Positions 25,744 to 35,823 of a DNA stretch of 64,000 nucleotides are shown here, piece by piece. The notes below the pieces were generated by a model that saw only the letters and a program-made list of their open reading frames with translations, ran no database searches and had not been told where the DNA came from. A program made the translations under genes and the position numbers. Origin of the DNA: JADJWR01 sp963847675 (lineage in GTDB: Bacteria; Pseudomonadota; Gammaproteobacteria; Burkholderiales; Burkholderiaceae_F); NCBI GenBank assembly GCA_963847675.1, contig CAWKAP010000006.1, forward strand, positions 124,001 to 188,000, in the 5' to 3' direction. How positions within the stretch are numbered: the stretch's first letter is position 1; each line of letters starts with the position of its first letter.

Positions 25744-27153
25744 ATGAACGCCCCGACACCCCTGCGTCAGATGGCCAGGCCGCTGCCGGAGGCCTTCGTC
25801 GCCGCGCTGCGGACGCGCTTCGGCGAGCAGTGCTCCATGGCCGCGGCGGTGCGCGAGCACCACGGCCGCGACGAATCGGCGTATCCGCCGATGCCGCCCG
25901 ACGCGGTGGTCTTCGCGCGCTCGACCGGCGACGTGGCCGCGCTGGTGGAGCTGGCCGCGCTGCACCGCGTACCGGTGATCCCGTACGGCGTCGGCTCGTC
26001 GCTCGAGGGGCACCTGCTCGCCATCGAGGGCGGCGTCAGCGTCGACCTGTCGCAGATGAACCAGGTGCTGGCGGTCAACTCCGAGGACCTCACGGTCACC
26101 GTGCAGGCCGGCGTCACACGCAAGCAGCTGAACGACGAGATCAAGCACACCGGCCTCTTCTTCCCGATCGACCCGGGCGCCGACGCCACGATCGGCGGCA
26201 TGGCCGCCACGCGCGCGTCCGGCACCAACGCCGTGCGCTACGGCACGATGCGCGAGAACGTGCTCGGCCTGACCGTCGTCACCGCCGAAGGCAAGGTGAT
26301 CCGCACTTCGCGGCGGGCGAAGAAATCCAGCGCCGGTTACGACCTGACGCGCGTGTTCGTCGGCGCCGAAGGCACGCTCGGCATCATCACCGAGGCGACG
26401 CTGCGCCTGTATCCGCAGCCGGAGGCGATCGCCGCCGCGATCTGCTCGTTCCCGAGCGTGCAAGCCGCCGTCGCGACGACGATCGCCACGATCCAGATGG
26501 GCGTGCCGATCGCGCGCTGCGAACTGCTCGACGCGCTGACGGTGAAGGCGGTGAATCTGCGCGACAGGCTCGGCCTGCCGGAATCGCCGCTGCTGCTGTT
26601 CGAGTTCCACGGCACGCCGGCAAGCGTCGAGGAACAGACCGCCACCGTGCAGGACCTCGCCCGCGACCACGGCGGCCACGACTTCGAGTGGGCCACCACC
26701 CCCGAGGACCGCACGCGGCTGTGGTCGGCGCGGCACAACGCCTACTTCGCCTGCCTGCAGCTGAAGCCCGGCTCGCGCAGCTGCACCACCGACGTGTGCG
26801 TGCCGATCTCGCGGCTGGCCGAGTGCATCGACGAGACGATCAAGGACACCGACGCGAGCAGCCTGCCGGCGCCGATCCTCGGCCACGTCGGCGACGGCAA
26901 CTTCCACTGCGCGATCCTCGTCGATCCGGGCGACGCGGCCGAGATGGAGGAGGCCGAGCGGCTGAACCGGCGCATCGTCGAGCGCGCGCTGCGCATGGAC
27001 GGCACGTGCACCGGGGAGCACGGTGTCGGCATGCACAAGATGGACTTCCTCGTCGACGAGCACGGCGCCGACGCGGTCGAGCTGATGGCGCGGATCAAGC
27101 GCGCGTTCGACCCGCTGAACATCATGAATCCCGGCAAGGTGGTGCGGCTCTGA
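25744..27153 (+). CDS. dld: D-lactate dehydrogenase (cytochrome type, FAD)
   Basis: The 469-residue flavoprotein has a PCMH-type FAD domain (VIPYGVGSSLEGHLLA, PGADATIGGMAATRASGTNA, VFVGAEGTLGIITEATLRL) and a C-terminal FAD-oxidase domain with HVGDGNFH and CTGEHGVGMHKM. This matches bacterial and mitochondrial cytochrome-type D-lactate dehydrogenases better than GlcD. It oxidises D-lactate to pyruvate and gives electrons to a quinone or cytochrome c. The adjacent small cytochrome c is a likely acceptor. GGAG precedes the ATG. Confidence 0.88.
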   Translation: MNAPTPLRQMARPLPEAFVAALRTRFGEQCSMAAAVREHHGRDESAYPPMPPDAVVFARSTGDVAALVELAALHRVPVIPYGVGSSLEGHLLAIEGGVSVDLSQMNQVLAVNSEDLTVTVQAGVTRKQLNDEIKHTGLFFPIDPGADATIGGMAATRASGTNAVRYGTMRENVLGLTVVTAEGKVIRTSRRAKKSSAGYDLTRVFVGAEGTLGIITEATLRLYPQPEAIAAAICSFPSVQAAVATTIATIQMGVPIARCELLDALTVKAVNLRDRLGLPESPLLLFEFHGTPASVEEQTATVQDLARDHGGHDFEWATTPEDRTRLWSARHNAYFACLQLKPGSRSCTTDVCVPISRLAECIDETIKDTDASSLPAPILGHVGDGNFHCAILVDPGDAAEMEEAERLNRRIVERALRMDGTCTGEHGVGMHKMDFLVDEHGADAVELMARIKRAFDPLNIMNPGKVVRL

Positions 27154-27188
27154 GAGTCGGTGGCCGGGCGCGCGCAGTCGAAGGCCGA

Positions 27189-27701
27189 ATGAACGGCATT
27201 GAACGGCTTCGGCGTCGACGCACCGCCGTCCGAACGGTCGCCGCCGCATTCCTCGTCGCCGCCGGCTTTCCTGCGAGCGCCACGCCGTCCGTCCCGCTGT
27301 CGATCCGGGTTTCCGCGCAGCGCACCGGCAGCGGAAGCGCCCAGCGCGACATCGGGGTAACGATCACGAACGTCAGCCGCGCGCCGGTCCGACTGCTGCC
27401 GAACCTGGTCCGCCTGTATATCGAAGGCGATGGCGCGGAGTACGTCCCGTACCCCGGCCCGCCGATCGACCCGTGGGGCGATACGCGGATGCTCGCCCCC
27501 GGAACGACCGCGACCCTCGTCTTTCGCGATGCCTCGGACAGGCGCGGAATATGGCGTCTGCCGCCCGGGACCTACCGGGTCACCGCGGTCTACGACGTGC
27601 CGAAGGACCTCGCGCCACCCGAGTCGATCGCCGGTCAGCAGCCGCCATGGCGCGGCAGACTCGAGAGTCCTCCGGAGACCTGGGTCATCAAAGGGACCTG
27701 A
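27189..27701 (+). CDS. Hypothetical exported protein
   Basis: The 170-residue product has an Arg-rich N-terminus (ERLRRRRTAVR) followed by a hydrophobic core and a likely cleavage after FPASA, so it is probably secreted. The mature part alternates short strands and prolines (SIRVSAQRTGSGS, PPGTYRVTAVYDVP) and looks like an Ig-like beta sandwich. I do not recognise the family. It lies 35 bp after dld on the same strand, with only a weak ribosome-binding site, so coupling to dld is uncertain. Confidence 0.5.
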   Translation: MNGIERLRRRRTAVRTVAAAFLVAAGFPASATPSVPLSIRVSAQRTGSGSAQRDIGVTITNVSRAPVRLLPNLVRLYIEGDGAEYVPYPGPPIDPWGDTRMLAPGTTATLVFRDASDRRGIWRLPPGTYRVTAVYDVPKDLAPPESIAGQQPPWRGRLESPPETWVIKGT

Positions 27702-27761
27702 ACTGCCAGGCCGGAGAGCCGGCTGGATCCGCAATCGCTCGCCCGGGTGTGCAGCGGCGTG

Positions 27762-28151
27762 TCAACGCGGCACCTTCACCTGCATCGTTTCGCCGCCCGC
27801 AGCCTTGATCTGCTTGCCGCGCTTCATCCACGCGCGCACGGTGACCTGCCCGATCGAAGGCGCGATGCGCACGCCGTCGAGTTCACGCGTGAACGGCTGC
27901 TCGGTTTCGTGCGGGTGCAGCAGCACGCGGGTGCCGAGCACGCTGCCGTCGGGCGCAACGACTTCGAAGCGCTCGGCGTAGTAGTCCCAGCCGGTGTCCT
28001 TGCTGCGCACCGTGACGTCGAAATAAAACACCTGCGGCCCCGAAGCGCGCGCCTCGACGGCGATCACGTCGGCCTCGCCGGCCACAGCCGCGGCCGAGGC
28101 CGACAGGAGTACTGCTGCCACGAGTGTCCGGAAGCAATCAGCCCTGTGCAT
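27762..28151 (-). CDS. Hypothetical exported protein
   Basis: The start at 28151 gives MHRADCFRTLVAAVLLSAS, a clear signal peptide cut near AVAGEA, and a 129-residue precursor. The mature part is all-beta in appearance (VFYFDVTVRSKDTGWDYYAERFEV, VLLHPHETEQPFTREL) and ends in VKVPR. The family is not recognised with confidence, and no catalytic or metal motif is obvious. It converges with the preceding exported-protein gene and is divergent from fadE. Confidence 0.6.
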   Translation of the reverse strand: MHRADCFRTLVAAVLLSASAAAVAGEADVIAVEARASGPQVFYFDVTVRSKDTGWDYYAERFEVVAPDGSVLGTRVLLHPHETEQPFTRELDGVRIAPSIGQVTVRAWMKRGKQIKAAGGETMQVKVPR

Positions 28152-28343
28152 ATCGTCGGCTCCGGGTTCGCGGCAGGCCCGAGCAGGCGAGCGATGCAAG
28201 CCTGATCCGGTCCGCGCGCGGTTGAGCAGGCGCACGATGCGACTGCGCGATGACGCGTAACGTTATCGCATCCGACGCGACGAAGCCGTGCCGTACGATG
28301 ACCGTACGCGCGCAGCGTCGCATCACTGCGGGAGACCACGACA

Positions 28344-30485
28344 ATGGGACTCGCCAGCACTCTGGGCCGCCTCGCCCTCGGCCCGTTCACCAGGGCCTTG
28401 CCACCGATCGGCGAGACCGAAAGGGCAGCGCTCGAAGCCGGCACGGTCGGTTTCGAGGGCCGGCTGTTCGCGGGCCGGCCGGACTTCGACGCCCTCGCTG
28501 CCGTCGGGCCGAACCGGCTCACGCCCGAGGAACAGTCATTCCTCGATAACGAAGTGCGCGCCCTGATCGCGATGCTCGACGACTTCGGCATCGACGAGGC
28601 ACGCGATCTGCCGCCCGAGGTCTGGCGGCTCATGCGCGAGAAGAAGTTCTTCGGGATGATCATTCCGCGCGAGTACGGAGGTCTCGGCTTCGGGCACTTC
28701 GCGCACGCCACGGTGGTGACGCGCGTCGCCACCGTCAACAGTGCCGCGGCGGTCACCGTGATGGTTCCGAACTCGCTCGGCCCGGCCGAACTGCTGCTGC
28801 ACTACGGCACCGACGCGCAGAAGAAGCACTACCTGCCGAGGCTGGCCGACGGCCGCGAACTGCCATGCTTCGCGCTGACCTCGCCGTACGCGGGCTCGGA
28901 TGCCGCCTCGATTCCCGACCGCGGCGTGCTCACCGAGCGCGAGATCGACGGCCGCACGGTACGCGGCTTCCTGGTCAACTTCGACAAGCGCTACATCACG
29001 CTGGCCCCGGTGGCCACGGTGGTCGGGCTCGCCTTCAACGCCATCGATCCCAAGCAGCCCGAAGACGGACAGGAACTCGGCATCACCTGCGCGCTGGTGC
29101 CGGTGCCGACCGACGGCATGTCGATCGGCAATCGGCACCGGCCGATGGACGCGGCCTTCATGAACGGACCGATCCGCGGCAAGGACGTGTTCGTCCCGAT
29201 GGACTGGGTGATCGGCGGCGAGCCCATGGTCGGCCAGGGCTGGCGCATGCTGATGGAGAGCCTCGCCGCCGGCCGCGCGATCTCGCTGCCGGCATTGGGC
29301 GCGTCGATGCAGCAGACGGCGCTCTTCGTGGCCAACGGCTACGGCCGCATTCGCGAACAGTTCGGGCTGCAGATCAGCCGGTTCGAGGCGATTGCCGGAC
29401 TGATCGCGAAGATGGCGGCCGAACTGTATGCGACCGACGCGGCGCGCCGCTACACCGCCGCAGCGCTCGACCAGGGCGAGCGGCCGAGCGTGGCCAGCGC
29501 GATCCTCAAGGTGCACCTGACCGAGGCCGGCCGGCGCGCGGTGAACGCCGGCATGGACATCCTCGGCGGCAAGGCAATCATCTACGGACCGAAGAACCTG
29601 CTCGGCGTCGGCTACCGGCAGGCGCCGATCGCCATCACCGTCGAAGGGGCCAACATCCTGACCCGCGCGCTGATCATCTTCGGCCAGGGCGCCGTGCGCT
29701 GCCACCCGCACGTGCTGGCCGAAATGCAGGCGGTCGCAAAGCAGGACCCCGAAGCGCTGGGCAGGGCGCTGGCCGGCCACATCGGCCACGTGCTGCGCAA
29801 CGTGTGGGCGAGCCTGGTGTCGGCGCCGGTGATCGGTTCGCCGCCGGCGGAACTCGTCAGGGAAGCGCGTCTCATCGCGCGCGTTTCGGCCAAGTACGCG
29901 CTGACCGCCGACCTGGCGATGGGCCTGCTCGGCGGCAGGCTCAAGCGGATGGAACTGCTGTCGGCGCGGCTCGGCGACGTGCTGTCTTATCTCTATCTCG
30001 CCGCGGCAAGCGTGTGGCGCTATCAGGTCGAGGGCGATCCGGAGATGGCGCCGTTCGCGCGCGCGGCGATCCGCATGCAACTCGACCTCGCCGCCGCCAC
30101 GCTGCGCGACCTGTACGCCAATCTGCCGTCGCGCGCGCTGCGCATCGCGGCACCGCTGATCCTGCGCCGCACCCGGCATCTCGCGCCGCTGCGCGACCGC
30201 GACCTGATCGCCATGGCCGATGCGCTGCGTGACAATCGCGCCTTGATCACGCGCCTGTGCCCTGATATCGGCGTGCCGACGAGCGGAGGGCTGCGCGACC
30301 TGATGCATGCGCTCGCGCTCGCCGACGCGGTGGCTGACGAAGTGCCCGAGCTGAACAGGGTCCTGCGCCGCACGAGCTCGCTGGAGCAATCGGCCGCAAA
30401 GTCACGCGATCCGGCGGCGGCGCTCGCCTATCTTCTCGCCGCCGACCGCGTGATCCAGGTCGACGAATTCCCGCCAAAGGAGTGA
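28344..30485 (+). CDS. fadE: Acyl-CoA dehydrogenase, FadE type
   Basis: The 713-residue enzyme has the acyl-CoA dehydrogenase core (MIIPREYGGLGFGHFAHATV, CFALTSPYAGSDAASIPD, PAIAITVEGANILTRALIIFG-type catalytic region) and the long C-terminal DUF1974 extension found in FadE. It introduces the 2,3 double bond in fatty acyl-CoAs in the first step of beta-oxidation, at the membrane. The length is slightly below E. coli FadE. The ATG at 28344 follows GGGAGA. Its stop is 2 bp before the gnd start, an unusual pairing. Confidence 0.9.
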   Translation: MGLASTLGRLALGPFTRALPPIGETERAALEAGTVGFEGRLFAGRPDFDALAAVGPNRLTPEEQSFLDNEVRALIAMLDDFGIDEARDLPPEVWRLMREKKFFGMIIPREYGGLGFGHFAHATVVTRVATVNSAAAVTVMVPNSLGPAELLLHYGTDAQKKHYLPRLADGRELPCFALTSPYAGSDAASIPDRGVLTEREIDGRTVRGFLVNFDKRYITLAPVATVVGLAFNAIDPKQPEDGQELGITCALVPVPTDGMSIGNRHRPMDAAFMNGPIRGKDVFVPMDWVIGGEPMVGQGWRMLMESLAAGRAISLPALGASMQQTALFVANGYGRIREQFGLQISRFEAIAGLIAKMAAELYATDAARRYTAAALDQGERPSVASAILKVHLTEAGRRAVNAGMDILGGKAIIYGPKNLLGVGYRQAPIAITVEGANILTRALIIFGQGAVRCHPHVLAEMQAVAKQDPEALGRALAGHIGHVLRNVWASLVSAPVIGSPPAELVREARLIARVSAKYALTADLAMGLLGGRLKRMELLSARLGDVLSYLYLAAASVWRYQVEGDPEMAPFARAAIRMQLDLAAATLRDLYANLPSRALRIAAPLILRRTRHLAPLRDRDLIAMADALRDNRALITRLCPDIGVPTSGGLRDLMHALALADAVADEVPELNRVLRRTSSLEQSAAKSRDPAAALAYLLAADRVIQVDEFPPKE

Positions 30486-30487
30486 CG

Positions 30488-31396
30488 ATGGACTTCGGCT
30501 TGATCGGCCTCGGCCGCATGGGCGCCAACATGGCACGGCGCCTGGCGCGCGCCGGCACGCGGGTGACCGCTTTCGACCCCACCGCCGATGCCCGCGCCGC
30601 CCTCGATGACGAAAGGGGCGTTGCGACGGTCGACTCGATCGCGGCGCTGCTTGCCGCCTTACCGGCGCCGCGCATCGTCTGGACGATGGTTCCGGCCGGC
30701 GAGATCACGCAGCAGGTGCTCGACGAGCTGGCGCCACAGCTGCAGCGCGGCGACATCGTCGTCGACGGTGGCAATGCCTTCTACAAGGACACCGTGCGGC
30801 GCGCTGCCGCGTTCGCCGAGCGCGGCCTGAGCCTCGTCGACGCCGGCGTTTCCGGTGGCGTCTGGGGGCTGGAGAACGGCTACGGACTGATGGTCGGCGG
30901 CCCGCGGGAGGCGGTGGCGAAGCTCACCCCGATCCTGCAGCGGCTGGCGCCGGCGCCCGATCGCGGCTGGATCCACTGCGGCGCCTCCGGCTCCGGCCAC
31001 TTCGCCAAGATGGTCCACAACGGCATCGAGTACGGAATGATGCAGGCGCTGGCCGAGGGCCTGGCCCTGCTGCAGGCCAAGCGCGAGTTCGACTTCGACC
31101 TGGCCGCGGTGACCGAGGCCTGGCGCGACGGCACGGTGATCCGCTCGTGGCTGCTCGACCTGACCGCCGAATTCCTGCACAAGGATGCCGGGCTCGAGAG
31201 CGTCGCCCCGCAGGTCGCGGACTCGGGCGAAGGACGCTGGACGGCGCTGGAAGCCGTCGAGCTCGGCGTGCCCGCGCCGGTGATGAGCCTGGCGCTGATG
31301 ATGCGCTTCGCAAGCCAGGGCCACAGTGACTACGCGAACCGTCTGCTGGCGATGATGCGCAAGAGCTTCGGCGGCCATGCGGTCAAGCACGAGTAG
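30488..31396 (+). CDS. gnd: 6-phosphogluconate dehydrogenase, decarboxylating (short, YqeC/Gnd type)
   Basis: The 302-residue protein has the NAD(P) motif GLIGLGRMGANMARR, the substrate segment VDGGNAFYKDTVRR, catalytic Lys in SGSGHFAKMVHNGIEYGMM, and the short length of the ~300-residue class that often prefers NAD. It converts 6-phosphogluconate to ribulose-5-phosphate. The ATG at 30488 is preceded by AAAGGAG, which favours it over the in-frame GTG at 30482. It faces zwf, encoding the pathway's first enzyme, across 166 bp; pgl and edd are absent. Confidence 0.88.
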   Translation: MDFGLIGLGRMGANMARRLARAGTRVTAFDPTADARAALDDERGVATVDSIAALLAALPAPRIVWTMVPAGEITQQVLDELAPQLQRGDIVVDGGNAFYKDTVRRAAAFAERGLSLVDAGVSGGVWGLENGYGLMVGGPREAVAKLTPILQRLAPAPDRGWIHCGASGSGHFAKMVHNGIEYGMMQALAEGLALLQAKREFDFDLAAVTEAWRDGTVIRSWLLDLTAEFLHKDAGLESVAPQVADSGEGRWTALEAVELGVPAPVMSLALMMRFASQGHSDYANRLLAMMRKSFGGHAVKHE

Positions 31397-31414
31397 GCGC
31401 TGCCGGTTCGATCT

Positions 31415-31446
31415 GCTCAGGACGCGTCGCGTTTGGCGTCCTGAGC
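31415..31446. terminator. Hairpin between convergent gnd and zwf
   Basis: A perfect 11-bp stem (gctcaggacgc paired with gcgtcctgagc) encloses a 10-base loop. It lies 18 bp after the gnd stop and between convergent genes, so it can serve as a two-way terminator. No T-run follows on either side, so it may instead act with Rho or be an RNA-stability element. Confidence 0.55.
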
Positions 31447-31566
31447 GGTTCCGCTGCGGCCGCTGATGTGTCGTGCCACGTCGACCCGGGCAATGAGCGA
31501 AAACGCTTGCGGGAAATCTCCGGCCAGCGCCGCAGTGCGTTGATTGCCGGTCAGTGCGCGGTTCAC
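31417..31566 (-). pseudogene. Relic: C-terminal end, probably of a GH15 (glucoamylase-like) hydrolase
   Basis: On the minus strand a frame ending in TGA at 31417-31419 reads RALTGNQRTAALAGDFPQAF, then SLIARVDVARHI. The segment G(D/N)FPQAFSxxxL is the usual C-terminal end of bacterial GH15 proteins, which often sit beside zwf and gnd. Only about 48 codons remain; they start at the zwf stop codon. I infer an internal deletion removed the rest. The call depends on one short motif, so it is tentative. Confidence 0.4.
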
Positions 31567-32930
31567 GACGGGTCGTACCAACCGCCATAGGGCGCGGTCA
31601 TGCGTTCAGCGGCCTGCGGACCCCATGAGCCCGCGGCGTAAGGCTGCACACCGTCGGCGTCGCCGAGGATTTCGTCGACCAGTTCCCACGCCGCCTCGAC
31701 GCTGTCGGCACGCGCGAACAGCGCCGGGTCGCCGCGCAACGCATCGCCGAGGAGCCGCTCGTAGGCGGTCATTTCTTCAGTGCTTTGGTTGCAGACGTAC
31801 AGTTCCATCTCGCGCCCGGTCATCGCTTCGCCGGGATTCTTGACGCGAACGCCGAGGGCGATCGACACCTTGTCCGGCCCGAGCCGAAAGCGCAGGTAGT
31901 TGCTGCGCGGCACCGGTTCGTCGAAGAGGCGCTTGGGCGGGTGGCGGAAACTGACCAGGACTTCGGTCGCGGTCGTGGCCAGTTTCTTGCCGGCGCGGAT
32001 GAAGAACGGCACGTCGGCCCAGCGCCACGAGTCGATGTGCAGTTGCAGTGCCGCGTAGGTCTCGACCTGCGAGCGCGGATCCACACCGTCCTCGTCACGG
32101 TAGCCGGCGTACTGGCCGCGGATGAGGGCGTTGCGCGAGAACGGCCGGATCGCGCGCAGCACCTTGACCTTCTCGTCGCGTTCGGCATCGCAGTCGCCGC
32201 ACACCGGCGGCTCCATGGTCAGCATGGCGACGACCTCGAGCAGGTGGTTCTGCACCACGTCGCGGATCGCGCCGAGTTCCTCGTACAGCCTGCCGCGCCC
32301 TTCGACGCCGAAGCGCTCGGCCATCGTCAGCTGCACGCTCTCGACGTTGTTGCGGTTCCACACCGGCTCGAGGAACGAATTGGCGAAACGGAAGTACTGC
32401 AGGTTCTGCACCGGCTCCTTGCCGAGGAAGTGATCGATGCGAAAGACGTCGCTCTCGTCGAAGTAACGGTGCACTGTCCGGTTCAGCGCGCGTGCCGACG
32501 ACCGGTCGCGGCCGAAGGGCTTCTCGACCACTACGCGCGCGCCCTCCGTGCAGCCGGCTTCGTGCAGCCGCCCGGCCACGTCGCCGAACAGGCTTGGCGG
32601 AATCGCCAGGTAGTGCAGCGGACGGCGTGCGCCGCCGAGGGTCTGCTTCAGCCTGGCGAAAGTGGCGCCGTCACGATAGTCGCCGTCGACGTAGCGGAGG
32701 TTGCCGGCGAGTGCATCGAAGGCCCGCTCATCGAGCCCGTCGCCATTCGCCTCGATGCTGCTGCGGGCGCGTTCGATCAGTTGCTCGCGCTTCCACCCTG
32801 CGCGCGCCACGCCGACCACCGGCATCTGCAGCCGGCCGCGACGCGCCAGGTTGTGCAGCGCCGGGAACAGCTTCTTGTACGCGAGGTCGCCGGTGATGCC
32901 GAACAGGACCAGCGCATCGGATTCGTTCAT
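31563..32930 (-). CDS. zwf: Glucose-6-phosphate 1-dehydrogenase
   Basis: The 455-residue enzyme opens with the nucleotide-binding motif LFGITGDLAYKKLFPAL and contains EKPFGRDRSSARALN and the substrate-site signature FRIDHFLGKEPVQN. It oxidises glucose-6-phosphate to 6-phosphogluconolactone, feeding the oxidative pentose phosphate pathway with the gnd product on the facing strand. The ATG at 32930 (MNESDALVLFG) places the Rossmann motif at the normal distance; longer starts add unlikely residues. Confidence 0.95.
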   Translation of the reverse strand: MNESDALVLFGITGDLAYKKLFPALHNLARRGRLQMPVVGVARAGWKREQLIERARSSIEANGDGLDERAFDALAGNLRYVDGDYRDGATFARLKQTLGGARRPLHYLAIPPSLFGDVAGRLHEAGCTEGARVVVEKPFGRDRSSARALNRTVHRYFDESDVFRIDHFLGKEPVQNLQYFRFANSFLEPVWNRNNVESVQLTMAERFGVEGRGRLYEELGAIRDVVQNHLLEVVAMLTMEPPVCGDCDAERDEKVKVLRAIRPFSRNALIRGQYAGYRDEDGVDPRSQVETYAALQLHIDSWRWADVPFFIRAGKKLATTATEVLVSFRHPPKRLFDEPVPRSNYLRFRLGPDKVSIALGVRVKNPGEAMTGREMELYVCNQSTEEMTAYERLLGDALRGDPALFARADSVEAAWELVDEILGDADGVQPYAAGSWGPQAAERMTAPYGGWYDPS

Positions 32931-33110
32931 CTGCGAGAGCACTCCGGTGGGTGCTGCGATCGAGCTGCGCCACGCGAAAACACGCGCAGTGCGGCCACCG
33001 TTGATCGACATCCGGATTCGCCGCCCGGTTCCCCGGCCACCCTACCGCAACCGGGATCGCGCCGCGCCACATCCACGCATGCCGCGCCGGCGGCCACCGG
33101 GAAACCGACT

Positions 33111-33846
<736 letters not shown>

Positions 33847-33850
<4 letters not shown>

Positions 33851-35649
33851 TCGACCCCTCCCAGGTACGCCTCGAGCACCTTGGGATCGCGCTGCACGTC
33901 CTCCGGCAACCCCTCGGCGATGCGGTGGCCGAAATCCATCACCGTGATGCGGTCGACCAGGCCCATCACGAAGTCCATGTCGTGCTCGACCAGCAGCACC
34001 GACATGCCCTCGGCCTTCAGCTTGCGCAGCAGCTCGGCGAGCGCGCGCTTCTCCAGGTAGCGCAGGCCGGCGGCCGGTTCGTCGAGCAGCAGCAGGCAGG
34101 GGTCGGCGCACAGCGCGCGGGCGATCTCGAGGATGCGCTGCTTGCCGAGCGGCAGCGAGCCGGCGGCGTCGAACATGTGGTCGGCAAGCCCGACGCGTTC
34201 GATCTGCCGCGCGGCCTCGGCGAGCACGCGCGCCTCCTGCCGCCGGTCGAGCCGCCAGGCGCCGGTCAGGACGCCGGTCAACAGCCCCGGGTACTCGCGC
34301 CGGTGCGCGCCGATGGCGACGTTGTCCAGCACCGACATCGCCGGCAGCAGCTTGACGTGCTGGAACGTCCGGCTCATGCCGAGCCGCGAGATCTCGCGCG
34401 ACGTCTGGCCGGCGATCGGCCGGCCGCGGAAGCGGACGTCGCCGGCGGTGGGTTCGAGCACGCCCGAGATCAGGTTGAACACCGTGCTCTTGCCGGCGCC
34501 GTTAGGCCCGATCAGCGCGACGATCTCGCCCGCGTTGACGGTGAGGTCCATGTCGTCGACGGCGACGAGGCCGCCGAAGCGCTTGGTCGCGCCCTTCACT
34601 TCGAGCAGTGTTTCGCCGGCGGCCGGGAGCGGCCGGCGCACCAGCGGCGGCACGCCGGGATCGATGCGGCGCGGCTTGCGGCGCACCGGCACCCAGCGCG
34701 TCAGCACCGGCCACAACCCGTCGCGCGCCCGCTGCAGCACGACGATCATCACGATGCCGAACACGATCACCTCGAAGTTGCCGGCCTGGCCGACCAGTCG
34801 GGTGAGGACGTCCTGCAGCCACTGCTTCGACACGGTGATCACGGTGGCGCCGAGCAGGGCGCCCCACACGTAGCCCGCGCCGCCGACCACCGCCATGAAC
34901 AGGTACTCGATGCCCTGGTGCAGCGAAAACGGCGTCGGGTTGAGGAAGCGCTGCATGTGCGCGTACAGCCATCCGGAGGCGCACGCCATCTGCGCCGCCA
35001 GCACGAAGATGATCAGCCGCGAAATCGCGGTGTTCACGCCCATCGACTCGGCCATCACCATGCCGCCCTTCAATGCGCGGATCGCGCGGCCCTCGCGCGA
35101 GTCGAGCAGGTTCTCGATGGTGACGATGCCGGCCAGGAGGAACAGGTAGATCAGGTAGAAGATCTGCCGCGCGCTTTCGATCTCGTGGCCGAAGATCTCG
35201 ATCGGCGGGATGCCGCGCAGCCCGGTGAACCCGCCGAGGAACTCCATCGTGCCGAACAGGAAGTAGATGCTGATGCCCCAGGCGATCGTGCCCAGCGGCA
35301 GATAGTGGCCGGACAGCCGCAGCGTCAGCATGCCGACCAGTCCGGCGAACGCCAGCGTGAGCAGCAGCCCGACCGCAAGCGTCAGCCACGCGGAGGCACC
35401 GATCCACGCCAGCCATGGGGGCAGGTCCTGCATCGTGGTCAGCACCGCGGTCGCGTAGGCGCCGAGGCCGACGAAAGCCGCCTGCCCGAACGAGGTCAGC
35501 CCGCCGACCCCGGTCAGCAGCACCAGCCCCAGGGCCACCAGCGCGTACAGGCCGATGTAGTTGGCGAGCGTGACGTGGAACTCGGAGCCGAACACCGGCA
35601 CCAGTCCGAGCAGGACGACGAACCCCAGCAGCAGCGCGCGCGGGCTCAT
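33847..35649 (-). CDS. livM-livG: ABC transporter permease-ATPase fusion, LivM-LivG
   Basis: The 600-residue protein joins a LivM permease (about residues 1-330, with TGVGGLTSFGQAAFVGLGAY and eight or so membrane spans) to a LivG ATPase from about residue 350: Walker A LIGPNGAGKST, signature-like SLPLGKQRILEIARALC, and Walker B LLLLDEPAAGL. Such fusions are common in Burkholderiales. The start at 35649 is the ATG next to the first hydrophobic segment; the longer frame upstream crosses a repeat. It acts with LivH, LivF and LivK at the inner membrane. Confidence 0.9.
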
Positions 35650-35700
35650 CGAGCCCCCTTCGCCCTGCGGGCTGTCCCCCCAAGGGGGCGAGAGCCGGAC

Positions 35701-35728
35701 AGCGGGCATGCCCTGCGGCATGCCCGCT
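35701..35728. repeat. Perfect palindrome between livH and livMG
   Basis: A 12-bp perfect stem (agcgggcatgcc/ggcatgcccgct) around the loop ctgc lies in the 174-bp gap inside the liv operon. Further short inverted segments flank it. It may set relative expression of livH and livMG or protect mRNA ends. Similar GC-rich intergenic palindromes recur elsewhere in the window. Confidence 0.6.
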
Positions 35729-35823
35729 GCCTGCGAGCGTGCGAGCGCATGCAAAGCGCGCGCGCGGCCTGCAAGGCCGAGCGCCTTCGGAGCGGCCGTG
35801 CGGCGCTCATCGCGGAGCAGCCA

